Positions 1 to 8,172 of a DNA stretch of 23,512 bases are shown piece after piece. This DNA comes from Clostridia bacterium (GTDB lineage: Bacteria; Bacillota_A; Clostridia; Oscillospirales; CAG-272): contig JAGBGV010000076.1 of the NCBI GenBank assembly GCA_017935805.1, forward strand, positions 1-23,512, read 5' to 3'. Position numbers and translations under genes: made by a program. Every line of letters begins with the position of its first letter. Position 1 is the stretch's first letter. The notes under the pieces are model-generated. The model was not told the DNA's origin. It searched no databases and was given only the letters and a program-made list of their open reading frames with translations.

Positions 1-162
1 GACCAGGGCGGCGGCGGTACTGTTGCAAAGTACATCGCTAACCACAATATCGATACAGTTGACGTAGGTGTACCTGTACTTTCCATGCACGCTCCTTTTG
101 AGCTTATCTCCAAGTCTGACCTTTACGAGGCTCATCGCGCATTTGCCGCATTCTGCAAATAA
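1..162 (+). CDS. M18 family aminopeptidase, C-terminal fragment (5' end outside window)
   Basis: The last 53 residues of a protein whose start lies left of the window. Reading frame 1 is open from base 1 to a TAA at 160-162. The segment GGGGTVAKYIAN, then VDVGVPVLSMHAPFE, then a helix ending in AAFCK is characteristic of the C-terminus of M18 (aspartyl-type) zinc metallo-aminopeptidases. In that family the His of the SMHAPFE-like segment belongs to the active-site metal centre. The family trims N-terminal residues from cytosolic peptides. A strong hairpin terminator follows within 20 bp, so this gene ends an upstream transcription unit. The family call is fairly firm, but exact substrate preference cannot be judged from this fragment. 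Confidence 0.85.
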   Translation, partial: DQGGGGTVAKYIANHNIDTVDVGVPVLSMHAPFELISKSDLYEAHRAFAAFCK

Positions 163-179
163 GAATAAGTAAGATGATA

Positions 180-222
180 GACGATATTCCGGTGCAACAG
201 TCTTGCCCGGAGTATCGTTTTA
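180..222 (+). terminator. Rho-independent terminator after the M18 peptidase gene
   Basis: Bases 181-192 pair with 207-218 over 12 bp (one G-T wobble). After a single bulged T at 193, 194-197 (GCAA) pair with 203-206 (TTGC) around a 5-nt loop. A TTTT run (218-221) follows. The hairpin separates the peptidase from prfA. Confidence 0.85.
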
Positions 223-264
223 ATGAGAATTATAATATATTTCATTTTAACGGAAGAATAATTT

Positions 265-1338
265 ATGCTTGAGAGACTTAATGAAGTCGAAAAAAGGTTC
301 GAAGCTATTGAATCTGATCTGCTTGATCCCGCTGTAATGAGCGACATTGAAAAATACACGGCACTCCTCAAGGAAAGAGCAAACCTAGAGCCTGTTGTTG
401 AGAAATTCCGCGAATATAAGATGACTGAGGCTAATGCTGAGGGTGCGCGAGAGATTCTTGAGACAGAGGACGATCCCGAGATGCGCGAGATGGCTGACGA
501 AGAGTATAAAGCTGCCAAAGCAGATCTTGTTCGTATTGAAGAGGAACTGAAGATACTTCTGCTTCCCAAGGACCCGCTTGACGACAAAAACGTTATGATC
601 GAGATTCGTGCAGGTGCGGGTGGAGACGAAGCTGCTTTGTTTGCCGGTGTTCTTTATAGAATGTATTCTATGTACGCGGATACAAAGCGATACAAAACGG
701 AAATCGTCAGCACCAATGAAACAGGACTCGGCGGATATCGCGAGATCACCTTCATGGTAACCGGTCAAGGGGCGTATTCCAGATTCAAGTACGAGAGCGG
801 TGTTCACAGAGTGCAGAGAGTACCGGAGACAGAAGCATCGGGACGTATCCATACATCAACAGCAACTGTCGCAGTTCTCCCGGAAGCTGAAGATGTAGAA
901 ATTGAGATCAACCAAAGCGATCTTGAAATCGAAACAATTAAATCAAGCGGAGCAGGCGGTCAGCACGTCAATAAAACAGAATCCGCGATCCGTATGATCC
1001 ACAAGCCGACAGGTATTGTTATCGAGTGTCAGGACGAGCGAAGCCAGTTCAAAAACCGCGACAAGGCAATGAAGCTTCTTCGCGCAAAGCTGTTCGATAT
1101 GAAGACTCGTGAGCAGAACGAAAAGATCGCCAGCGAGCGTCGTTCACAGGTTGGCACAGGCGACAGAAGCGAGCGAATCCGCACATACAACTATCCACAG
1201 GGCAGAATTACCGATCACCGTATCGGATTCACTATATATTCACTCGAAAACTTCCTCAACGGTAACATTGAGGGAATGATTGATGCCCTTGCAACTGCTG
1301 ATACTGCCGAAAAGCTGAAAAACAGCGGCGCAGAATAA
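265..1338 (+). CDS. prfA: Peptide chain release factor 1 (RF1)
   Basis: Class I release factor that reads UAA and UAG in the ribosomal A site and triggers peptidyl-tRNA hydrolysis. The 357-residue length is normal for RF1. The domain 3 motif GAGGQHVNKTES (about 229-240) carries the catalytic GGQ at 231-233, whose Gln is N5-methylated by PrmC in bacteria. The stop-codon-reading tripeptide has the RF1 form PxT, here PET at 187-189 within RVPETEASGRIHTS; RF2 would have SPF. A GGAAGA box at 252-257 lies 7 nt before the ATG. A TATAAT at 231-236 could be its -10, but no convincing -35 pairs with it. The Sua5-type gene follows after 22 bp, so the two are probably cotranscribed. prmC, a frequent neighbour of prfA, is not next to it here. 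Confidence 0.97.
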   Translation: MLERLNEVEKRFEAIESDLLDPAVMSDIEKYTALLKERANLEPVVEKFREYKMTEANAEGAREILETEDDPEMREMADEEYKAAKADLVRIEEELKILLLPKDPLDDKNVMIEIRAGAGGDEAALFAGVLYRMYSMYADTKRYKTEIVSTNETGLGGYREITFMVTGQGAYSRFKYESGVHRVQRVPETEASGRIHTSTATVAVLPEAEDVEIEINQSDLEIETIKSSGAGGQHVNKTESAIRMIHKPTGIVIECQDERSQFKNRDKAMKLLRAKLFDMKTREQNEKIASERRSQVGTGDRSERIRTYNYPQGRITDHRIGFTIYSLENFLNGNIEGMIDALATADTAEKLKNSGAE

Positions 1339-1360
1339 GCATTACGGAGATTTTTCCAAA

Positions 1361-2398
1361 ATGATCACTGAATTTTTGAAAATAACGGGTGAGCATTACA
1401 ATGATGCTGAAGTCATTGATCGCGCAGCCCGAATCATACAGAATGGCGGACTTGTCGCGATCCCCACAGAGACTGTTTACGGTCTTGCGGGTAGCGCGCT
1501 GATCCCTTCATCCGCCGAAAAGATATATTCTGCAAAGGGTAGACCTGCGGATAATCCGCTTATTGTTCATATAGCGAAGCCTGAAGAAGCAGAAACCCTT
1601 GCATATACAAACGAAACATACTATAAATTGGCCAAGCGATTCATGCCCGGTCCATTAACGATGATACTTCCTAAAAAGGGAATAGTACCAGACGAGGTCA
1701 CAGCCGGACTTGATTCAGTTGCAATTCGCTGTCCGTCAAACGAAATCGCCCACAGGCTTATCGAAGTTTCCGGTCACCCGATTGCGGCACCAAGCGCAAA
1801 TAGATCCGGAATTCCTTCTCCGACAAAGGCAGAACACGTTCGTGACGACATGGACGGCAGAATAGATATGATCATCGACGGCGGTGAGTGCGACATCGGA
1901 CTTGAGTCAACAGTAATTAAGCTTACAGATAACGGCTGTATAATCCTTCGTCCCGGTGCTATTACCGAGGAAATGCTTCGCGAGATTTGCCCTGATGTTT
2001 CAATAGCAAAAGCGGTCATAGAGCCTGCCGTTGCCGCTGAACAAAAGGTAGAATCCCCCGGAATGAAATACAAGCATTATTCACCCAAGGCTGAGGTTAT
2101 CCTTGTTGATGCGAACGATGATGAATTTGTCTCCTTTGTTAATACTTACTCCGGCGAAAAATGCGGCGTTTTCGCTTCAAGCGACATAGCGCATCTGTTT
2201 ACTATAGCGAAACCTCTCATAACAGGCGAGACCGCAAACGCCAAGGATGAATCCAAAAGACTCTTCTCGCTTCTTCGTGAGGCTGATGAAGCAATGCTTG
2301 AGAAAGTATACATTCAACTCCCCCCAGCACAAGGTGAGTATCTTGCATTATACAATCGCCTGATACGCGCGGCGGGTGGTAAAATAGTTAAACCGTAA
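1361..2398 (+). CDS. L-threonylcarbamoyladenylate synthase, Sua5 type
   Basis: Makes threonylcarbamoyl-AMP from threonine, bicarbonate and ATP, the first step of t6A37 formation in tRNAs reading ANN codons; TsaD/TsaB/TsaE complete the pathway. The YrdC/TsaC domain fills about residues 13-205, with IPTETVYGLAG (34-44), SAKGRPADNPLIVH (57-70), PGPLTMIL (96-103) and the SAN-SG segment near 145-150. A linker at 231-243 (SPGMKYKHYSPKA) leads to a C-terminal Sua5 domain. At 345 residues this is the long Sua5/YwlC form, not the short TsaC form. The RBS CGGAGA at 1345-1350 lies 10 nt from the ATG. It sits between prfA and a topoisomerase gene, so the upstream half of the run is translation-related. 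Confidence 0.95.
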   Translation: MITEFLKITGEHYNDAEVIDRAARIIQNGGLVAIPTETVYGLAGSALIPSSAEKIYSAKGRPADNPLIVHIAKPEEAETLAYTNETYYKLAKRFMPGPLTMILPKKGIVPDEVTAGLDSVAIRCPSNEIAHRLIEVSGHPIAAPSANRSGIPSPTKAEHVRDDMDGRIDMIIDGGECDIGLESTVIKLTDNGCIILRPGAITEEMLREICPDVSIAKAVIEPAVAAEQKVESPGMKYKHYSPKAEVILVDANDDEFVSFVNTYSGEKCGVFASSDIAHLFTIAKPLITGETANAKDESKRLFSLLREADEAMLEKVYIQLPPAQGEYLALYNRLIRAAGGKIVKP

Positions 2399-2450
2399 TT
2401 TTTGAGAAATACCTGAAACAAAAAATCAACCGTAATTAATTGAGGTCGTA

Positions 2451-4679
2451 ATGGCAAGAAAGAAGAAAGAAACCATAAAAGAATTTGAGGTCACCACTGT
2501 TGCGGAGATCAAGGATCAGCACATAACGGATACCATAGAGAAAAACTATATGCCATACGCTATGAGCGTTATAGTTTCCCGTGCAATTCCCGAGATCGAC
2601 GGATTTAAGCCGTCACACCGTAAGCTTCTTTATACGATGTATAAAATGGGACTTCTTACGGGAGCAAGAACTAAAAGTGCTAATGTAGTCGGTCAGACAA
2701 TGAGACTTAATCCTCATGGCGACATGGCGATATACGAAACTCTTGTGCGTCTTACAAGAGGTAATGAAGCACTACTGCACCCGTTTGTTGACTCAAAGGG
2801 AAGCTTTGGCAAGCAGTACAGCCGTGATATGGCATTTGCCGCACCCCGTTACACTGAAGTAAAGCTTGATAAGATCTGCGCAGAGCTTTTCGGCGGTATC
2901 GACAAGAATGCTGTTGATATGGTCCCCAACTACGACAACACTATGATGGAGCCTACACTCCTTCCGACATCGTTCCCGAATATTCTTGTATCTCCTAACA
3001 TGGGTATTGCTGTTGGACTTCAGTCGCAGATCTGCTCATTTAACCTTGCTGAGATCTGTGACGGTACTATCGCGCTCCTTAAGAATCCTAAAACAACAAC
3101 CGACAAGCTTCTTGACATAATCAAAGCTCCGGACTTTGCCGGTGGAGGAAATCTTATCTATGATCGCGAGCAGATGAAGCAGATATACGAGACAGGCTCA
3201 GGTACGTTCAAGATTCGTTCGAGATATAATTTTGATAAACACAGAAGCATGATCGAGATCACCCAGATCCCGTATTCAACTTCAATCGAAATGATAATCA
3301 ATAAGATCACAGAGCTTATCAAGCAAGGCAAGTTCCGTGAAATTTCCGACATTCGCGACGAGATCGACCTGTCAGGCTTCAAACTGACAATTGATGTTAA
3401 ACGCGGTACAGATCCCGATGCTCTTATGGCAAAGCTTTACCGTCAGACAACACTTGAGGATAGCTTCGGGTGTAACTTCAACGTGCTTATTAACGGCTCG
3501 CCCCGTCAGCTTGGTGTTAAAGATATACTGAATGAATGGATATCCTTCCGAATCGGATGCGTTAGACGCGAGCTTACATTTGAGCTTGGTAAAAAGAAAG
3601 ACAAGCTTCACCTGCTGCGCGGTCTCGGAAAAATACTTATTGACATTGATAAAGCAATAAAGATAGTTCGTGAGACAGAGCGTGAGGCTGATGTAGTTCC
3701 GCGACTTATGGCAGGCTTCTCAATTGATGAGATCCAGGCTGAATATATCGCTGAAATCAAGCTCCGTCATCTTAACCGCGAGTATATTATTGAGCGTATC
3801 AAAGAGATCGAGGCGCTTCAGAAGGAGATTGCAGATCTTGAGGCTATCATAGCTGATGACATCAAAGTTAAGGGCGTTATCGCTGCCCAGCTTCAGGCAA
3901 TCAAGCAGAAGTACGGCAAGCCGAGAAAAACACAGCTTATTACTCTTACAGAAGAAGATATCGCGCCTAAAGAAGAGGTTGTAGAGAACTATCCTGTAGT
4001 AGTTGTTCTTACTAAGGAAGGCTACTTCAAGAAGATCACAAAGCAGTCCATTATGCGTGCTGATGAGCAAAAGATGAAGGACGGAGACGAGATCGTAAAC
4101 TCTGAGGAATCAGAAAATATCTCTGAACTTATCTTCTTCACGGATAAAGCACAGGCGTATAAATGTAAAACGTCAGACTTCACTCCTGTAAAAGCATCTT
4201 CTCTCGGTGAATTTATTGCTCCTAAACTTGGATTTGCCGATGACGAAAAGCCTGTTGTGATGAAAGCACTTACGCAGTATGATCCCAAGGATAACTTTAT
4301 CTTTATTTTTGAAAACGGTAAAGGTGTAAGGGTGTCCGCATCCGCTTACGAAACAAAATCCAACAGACGCAAGCTGACAGGCGCTTTCTCAGATGCTTCC
4401 CCTATTGTGGCTGTCATTTATGAGCACAAGCCTCTTGATATCTTTATAGAAAACAGCGTTGGTAAGGGTATACTGCTCAAGTCGTCTCTTATTCCCGTAA
4501 AGTCAACTCGCTCATCTCAGGGTGTAACACTTTTCACAATGAAGAACGGAATTAAGGTTACAAGCGTTTCCTACGGAGAGGGAATTGATGCCGACAGATT
4601 CGCTCGTTGCCGCAAGCATAAGATACCTGCAACCGGAGTAACAATAGAATCTAATACTTCCGAGCAGCTCAGCTTCTGA
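2451..4679 (+). CDS. Type IIA DNA topoisomerase subunit A (ParC/GyrA family)
   Basis: DNA-breaking subunit of a type IIA topoisomerase, expected to work with a GyrB/ParE-type ATPase subunit that is not in this window. The catalytic Tyr is Y134 in AAPRYTEVKL, and the DNA-binding winged-helix motif reads NPHGDMAIYE (87-96). Residues about 30-470 form the breakage-reunion core, 430-480 are rich in charged coiled-coil heptads, and about 510-735 are the beta-propeller-like C-terminal domain. I see no GyrA box (QRRGGKG-like), and 742 residues is shorter than a typical GyrA, both favouring a ParC-type (topo IV) role. The quinolone-sensing Ser and acidic positions are Met92 and Glu96. RBS GAGGT at 2442-2446, 4 nt before the ATG. 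The next gene begins 4 bp after its stop. Confidence 0.88.
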   Translation: MARKKKETIKEFEVTTVAEIKDQHITDTIEKNYMPYAMSVIVSRAIPEIDGFKPSHRKLLYTMYKMGLLTGARTKSANVVGQTMRLNPHGDMAIYETLVRLTRGNEALLHPFVDSKGSFGKQYSRDMAFAAPRYTEVKLDKICAELFGGIDKNAVDMVPNYDNTMMEPTLLPTSFPNILVSPNMGIAVGLQSQICSFNLAEICDGTIALLKNPKTTTDKLLDIIKAPDFAGGGNLIYDREQMKQIYETGSGTFKIRSRYNFDKHRSMIEITQIPYSTSIEMIINKITELIKQGKFREISDIRDEIDLSGFKLTIDVKRGTDPDALMAKLYRQTTLEDSFGCNFNVLINGSPRQLGVKDILNEWISFRIGCVRRELTFELGKKKDKLHLLRGLGKILIDIDKAIKIVRETEREADVVPRLMAGFSIDEIQAEYIAEIKLRHLNREYIIERIKEIEALQKEIADLEAIIADDIKVKGVIAAQLQAIKQKYGKPRKTQLITLTEEDIAPKEEVVENYPVVVVLTKEGYFKKITKQSIMRADEQKMKDGDEIVNSEESENISELIFFTDKAQAYKCKTSDFTPVKASSLGEFIAPKLGFADDEKPVVMKALTQYDPKDNFIFIFENGKGVRVSASAYETKSNRRKLTGAFSDASPIVAVIYEHKPLDIFIENSVGKGILLKSSLIPVKSTRSSQGVTLFTMKNGIKVTSVSYGEGIDADRFARCRKHKIPATGVTIESNTSEQLSF

Positions 4680-4683
4680 AATA

Positions 4684-5310
4684 ATGAAGAAACGAACTAA
4701 AATTATACTGTTCTCTCTGCTTGCTGTAGTAGCTGTAATAGCAAGCTACATCTTCGGTACAGCACTGTCAATTATAAGCTACAGCAAGATCGACGAGAAA
4801 TGCAAGGCAGATGTTGCTATAATTCTTGGCGCAGGTACTGACGGAAGTGATCCCTCACCTGTATTCAAGGCGAGAATTGACCACGGAATCTGGCTGTACA
4901 AAAACGGTTATGTTGATAAACTAATATTTACCGGCGGAATTGGCGAAGGGAGAGAAGAATCTGAATCATCCGTTGCAATGTCATACGCCATAGAACAGGG
5001 AATACCGCAGAGCGATATTTTCATAGAAGAGGAGTCTCATATTACCGAAGAGAATATTGCAAACGCAAAAATCATCATGGACGAGAATTCCTTTGAGACT
5101 GCAATAATTGTCAGCGACCCATTGCATATGAAGAGAGCAATGCTTATGGCAAAGGATTACGGCATCAAGGGATATTCGTCTCCAACACCTGATTCAAGGT
5201 ACATTACCTGGAAAACCAAGCTGCCGTTTCTCATTCGAGAAGAGTTTTATTACATTGGATATAAGGTGTACAAAATTCTTCCCGCGCCTCTAAAACCCCT
5301 GTTATATTGA
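4684..5310 (+). CDS. YdcF/SanA-like (DUF218) membrane-anchored protein
   Basis: A 208-residue protein with one N-terminal membrane helix (about 7-30) and a DUF218/YdcF-type Rossmann-like domain, visible as ADVAIILGAG (42-51), KLIFTGG (about 78-84), a conserved E-S-x-x-M helix, SHITEENIANAK (about 119-130) and IIVSDPLHMKRA. SanA, a family member, is linked to envelope barrier function in Enterobacteria; the biochemical activity of the family is largely unsettled. The catalytic domain probably lies outside the cell or at the membrane surface. It starts 4 bp after the topoisomerase stop and lacks a strong Shine-Dalgarno, so translational coupling is likely. It is the last gene of the prfA-led run; no clear terminator follows. 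Confidence 0.85.
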   Translation: MKKRTKIILFSLLAVVAVIASYIFGTALSIISYSKIDEKCKADVAIILGAGTDGSDPSPVFKARIDHGIWLYKNGYVDKLIFTGGIGEGREESESSVAMSYAIEQGIPQSDIFIEEESHITEENIANAKIIMDENSFETAIIVSDPLHMKRAMLMAKDYGIKGYSSPTPDSRYITWKTKLPFLIREEFYYIGYKVYKILPAPLKPLLY

Positions 5311-5311
5311 A

Positions 5312-5339
5312 CAATATTAACCAAAATTACCCAATATTG
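5312..5339. repeat. 7-bp perfect inverted repeat, CAATATT / AATATTG
   Basis: CAATATT (5312-5318) and AATATTG (5333-5339) flank a 14-nt A/C-rich spacer just after the YdcF-like gene and about 40 bp upstream of the next promoter's -35. It lacks a GC-rich stem and T-run, so it is not a standard terminator; an operator is possible but unproven. Confidence 0.3.
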
Positions 5340-5380
5340 CAGATAAAATGTAAATTTTCGCGACTTTAATCACATATCTA

Positions 5381-5409
5381 TTGCAATTATAGGAAAAAGA
5401 GTGTATAAT
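5381..5409 (+). promoter_or_regulatory. Sigma-A promoter for the exported protein / SpoIID pair
   Basis: TTGCAA (5381-5386), 17-nt spacer, perfect TATAAT (5404-5409), about 40 bp before the downstream RBS. This marks a new transcription unit after the prfA run. It looks like a vegetative, not a sporulation-sigma, promoter. Confidence 0.8.
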
Positions 5410-5457
5410 ACACTTGACTTATTTTTACAGTCAAATTAACCGAAAGGTATGTTAAAC

Positions 5458-6009
5458 ATGAAGAAACAAGTCAAAATTATTGTGTCAGTGCTCGCAGTAA
5501 TCTGTGCTTTGACAGTTACAGTGCTCGCAGCATACGACAGCTCTGAAGACCCGCTAATTTCTTTCAGCTATCTGAATGATATATTCAAAAAGGAGATTCT
5601 CAACGAGATCGATAACAGAATCGACACTAAGTTTGAAGATCTTCAATCAGCTCTCGACGAATATCTTGATAATCTCGAGTTGCCGGAAGCAACTATCCCC
5701 GATGATCCGGACGATGAGCCCTCCGGTTCGTCTTCGTCAGCTTGGGATATTGTCGAGATTACAAGCGGTCAGTCAATTTATGCAGTATCAACCTGCGAGT
5801 TTGTTCTCCGTTCAGGTTCTGCTGTATGTATAGCGCCTGATGCTACACAGGGTATTGCCGACCTGACAGGTTTTGAGATTTTCAATGGTGAAAGTATTCC
5901 GATGGACCGTCTTTGCATGATCCCCCGAGGAGACGGCAGAGGAATTAAAGCTACACATCAATCCGTATATGTAATGATTAGAGGTGAATATACAATTGTC
6001 GAAAACTAA
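5458..6009 (+). CDS. Small exported protein of an uncharacterised Clostridia family
   Basis: A 183-residue protein with no function I can name. Residues 1-25 form a signal peptide or anchor (MKKQ, then a hydrophobic run ending VLAA). DPLISFSYLND (31-41) is followed by an amphipathic, probably coiled-coil helix (41-72), a Pro/Asp/Ser linker (75-94) and a compact C-terminal domain (95-183) with FVLRSGSAVCI (115-125), IPRGDGRGIKA (155-165) and VMIRGEYTI (172-180). I recall similar unnamed exported proteins with DPL-SYL and LRSG...PR-DGRG...RG-YT motifs in Clostridia; this is memory, not a search. Start choice: an upstream in-frame ATG at 5449 lies only 1 nt after the AAGG (5444-5447), while the ATG at 5458 has 10 nt spacing and a cleaner signal peptide. 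The 3' end overlaps the SpoIID-type gene by about 14 nt, implying coupled expression. Confidence 0.8.
   Translation: MKKQVKIIVSVLAVICALTVTVLAAYDSSEDPLISFSYLNDIFKKEILNEIDNRIDTKFEDLQSALDEYLDNLELPEATIPDDPDDEPSGSSSSAWDIVEITSGQSIYAVSTCEFVLRSGSAVCIAPDATQGIADLTGFEIFNGESIPMDRLCMIPRGDGRGIKATHQSVYVMIRGEYTIVEN
5980..5998 (+). promoter_or_regulatory. RBS and probable TTG start of the SpoIID-domain gene
   Basis: AGAGGTGA (5980-5987), a near-perfect anti-16S match, lies inside the upstream gene and 8 nt before a TTG at 5996. The GTG inside the RBS itself (5984) is in the same frame but has no Shine-Dalgarno of its own at proper spacing, so TTG 5996 is the better start. Confidence 0.7.
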
Positions 6010-8107
6010 TGTAAAAAGAACACGTGAGGAAAAGAAGAAAAATGCAGTTCGTATCGTTTGCCTTATACTTGCATTCATGATGTGTGCCGGCGCTGCTTAC
6101 ACACTTATTGCAACATTGATTCTTGATGTTAAGGCTGACACTCCGACTACATATTCAAGTAATTCCGGCTCTATTGATACATCCTCGCTTAAAAACAGCG
6201 GGGATGTTCTGATAAGCGTAGGTCTTATGTTCGGCAGTAATATTACTACCAGCTTTCAGATTACAACCGACGTAGCTTATGAGATCGGCAAGCAGTATTT
6301 AGGCGGTGATAGGGGATTTGAACCTATCTGGGATCTGTACGATACCACGCTGACAGTCATGTCAGATGCTAACGTAGCAAAAGATGGATATACATACACG
6401 ACAACCGACAGCTATTGGGACACGAAGATTGGTTCTTATCATGTTCAGGTAGACTGCGATGATCTTGACAGGTGGGAATTTGCTGAGCTTATGTCAAATA
6501 CAGAATGGCAGGTCTCAAATCTCGGTCAGTATCAGATACCCTCATATATTTACACAGGATATGCTATCCGTGTCGGGGATTTTGCAACATGGGATGATGC
6601 GGCTGTATATCTTGACCTTGTTAAGGAAATATATCCTGACCGATATGTTAGTGTTGTAACACCTGAGCAGACTGCCGTATCTGTTGTAAATCCTTATACA
6701 GACAAAATCGTATTTGAATATGACTGCGGATCAGGCAGCGAGCTTGGCTTCAGAGCACATGCAAATAACGTCGGAAACACTTATATTAAAACTCCTGCCG
6801 GAAATGTTTATGATGGCGTGTTTGCGTTTAAGCGTTATTATAACGGATCGGTTGACGGCGTGTCTCTCATAAATGTAATTCCCCTTGAAGCTTATATTGC
6901 GGGTGTTATCCCCTATGAAATGGAAGGCAACTGGCCTATCGAGGTATTGAAAGAATTTGCTGTTACCGTACGTTCGTTCAGTCTTACACACGGAAATAAG
7001 CACGTAAATCATAACTTTGACCTTTGTAATACAACATGTTGTCAGATGTACAAGGGTGCCGGCAGAGTTAACGATAATGTTATGGAAGCAATTATGTCCA
7101 CAGAAGGGCAGGTCGTTGCATATAAAGGCGATATTATTACAGCATATTATTCATCCACGCAGGGTGGAGTTACTGTAAGTGTTCAGGACGTGTGGGGAGG
7201 AACAGTTGAAGTTCCGTACCTTCAGGCCAAGGAAACACCCTGGGAAGACTACAAGGGCCACGCAAACGGGTTCTGGATCACTGAGGTCTCACCTGAATCA
7301 TTGCTCGAGCGACTCCACAAAGCCGGTTATACAAGCCTACAGGGCGCTATAGAAGATGTTGAGATCGTTGAGCTTGCGAAGAACTCAACTTATGTAAAAG
7401 AGCTCAGAGTTACCGATATATACGGTAATTCTATTACACTCCGAAATACAGACAAAGTAAGAACATCACTTACACCGTATGTTAATAGCGCAAACTTTGT
7501 TGTTGGCAAGGGAAGTGTAGAGTATACTCTCGAAACGCCTTATGATAGTCTGTCTGACTCAAGGGACGACTATTATGAAGATGATCATCCGGATTACGAT
7601 GAAGGCGACGATGAAGATGACGGTAAGATAGATTACAGCGACTACGATATTTCTTGGGGTTATATGGACCTTGACTCGTATTACGTTATATCATCTCAGA
7701 CCATGGAGAAGGCCTACAGAAACGATTCTGTAAGCGTTTTAACCGGTAACGGCGTTACAGATCACGATAAACGCGATATATTTGTAATGTCACGCGAGTC
7801 GGCAGCTGCCTTTCTCGGTGACGACTATCTTATTTATCTTGAGGGATATGAGGAAGATAATGATGATAGATTCAATACCGAAATCGTCGAAGATAAGTCG
7901 GATGAGTATGTTACATACAAGATTGCACATGCTGAGGATAGCCGAAACTTTATCTTTGTTGGTAAAGGTTGGGGACATGGCGTTGGCATCAGTCAGTGGG
8001 GATCATACGATTTAGCGATAATGGGATATGGCTACGAGGATATTTTGCTTGCTTACTTCACAGGAGCCGAAATAATTGACTATAGAGACGCAAACAACTT
8101 TAACTAA
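5996..8107 (+). CDS. SpoIID/LytB-domain protein, membrane-anchored, with acidic insertion
   Basis: Putative peptidoglycan lytic transglycosylase related to SpoIID, which removes septal peptidoglycan during engulfment, and to LytB-type amidase enhancers. Numbering is from the TTG start (703 aa; a GTG at 5984 would add four). A basic N-terminus precedes one membrane helix (about 19-43). Residues about 145-225 contain a SPOR-like stretch (YAIRVGDF, about 189-196). The SpoIID domain runs about 285-500: PLEAYIAGVIPYEM, with the Glu expected to be catalytic at 308, then FAVTVRSFSL and a Cys-rich CNTTCCQMYKG (about 344-354), then AYYSSTQGG. A very acidic insertion (about 523-550) follows, and the fold closes with GHGVGISQWGSYDLA near 660-674. 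At about 700 residues it is roughly twice a classic SpoIID, so it may be a clade-specific paralogue rather than SpoIID itself. Coupled to the exported protein upstream. Confidence 0.88.
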   Translation: MSKTNVKRTREEKKKNAVRIVCLILAFMMCAGAAYTLIATLILDVKADTPTTYSSNSGSIDTSSLKNSGDVLISVGLMFGSNITTSFQITTDVAYEIGKQYLGGDRGFEPIWDLYDTTLTVMSDANVAKDGYTYTTTDSYWDTKIGSYHVQVDCDDLDRWEFAELMSNTEWQVSNLGQYQIPSYIYTGYAIRVGDFATWDDAAVYLDLVKEIYPDRYVSVVTPEQTAVSVVNPYTDKIVFEYDCGSGSELGFRAHANNVGNTYIKTPAGNVYDGVFAFKRYYNGSVDGVSLINVIPLEAYIAGVIPYEMEGNWPIEVLKEFAVTVRSFSLTHGNKHVNHNFDLCNTTCCQMYKGAGRVNDNVMEAIMSTEGQVVAYKGDIITAYYSSTQGGVTVSVQDVWGGTVEVPYLQAKETPWEDYKGHANGFWITEVSPESLLERLHKAGYTSLQGAIEDVEIVELAKNSTYVKELRVTDIYGNSITLRNTDKVRTSLTPYVNSANFVVGKGSVEYTLETPYDSLSDSRDDYYEDDHPDYDEGDDEDDGKIDYSDYDISWGYMDLDSYYVISSQTMEKAYRNDSVSVLTGNGVTDHDKRDIFVMSRESAAAFLGDDYLIYLEGYEEDNDDRFNTEIVEDKSDEYVTYKIAHAEDSRNFIFVGKGWGHGVGISQWGSYDLAIMGYGYEDILLAYFTGAEIIDYRDANNFN

Positions 8108-8112
8108 AACAA

Positions 8113-8145
8113 AAAACGGGTCGACCATTAAGGTTGATCCGTTTT
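8113..8145. terminator. Bidirectional terminator between convergent genes
   Basis: Bases 8113-8126 pair with 8132-8145 (14 bp, two G-T wobbles) around loop ATTAA. The A-tract on the left arm and TTTT on the right arm let it serve both the SpoIID-type gene and the convergent TSCPD operon. Confidence 0.9.
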
Positions 8146-8172
8146 CTATATGTAATCATGTAACAGTATTGT

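Noticed and set aside
231..236. TATAAT as a prfA promoter
   Set aside because: No -35 or extended -10 within 16-18 bp; the region upstream is the terminator stem. Too weak to list.
132..587. Open frame on the minus strand, Ser-rich 151 aa
   Set aside because: It runs antisense to prfA and the terminator, has low-complexity Ser/Arg composition and no RBS; a shadow of the GA-rich coding strand.
5312..5339. CAATATT/AATATTG repeat as the terminator of the prfA run
   Set aside because: All-AT stem apart from one pair, 14-nt loop and no T-run. Listed only as a repeat.
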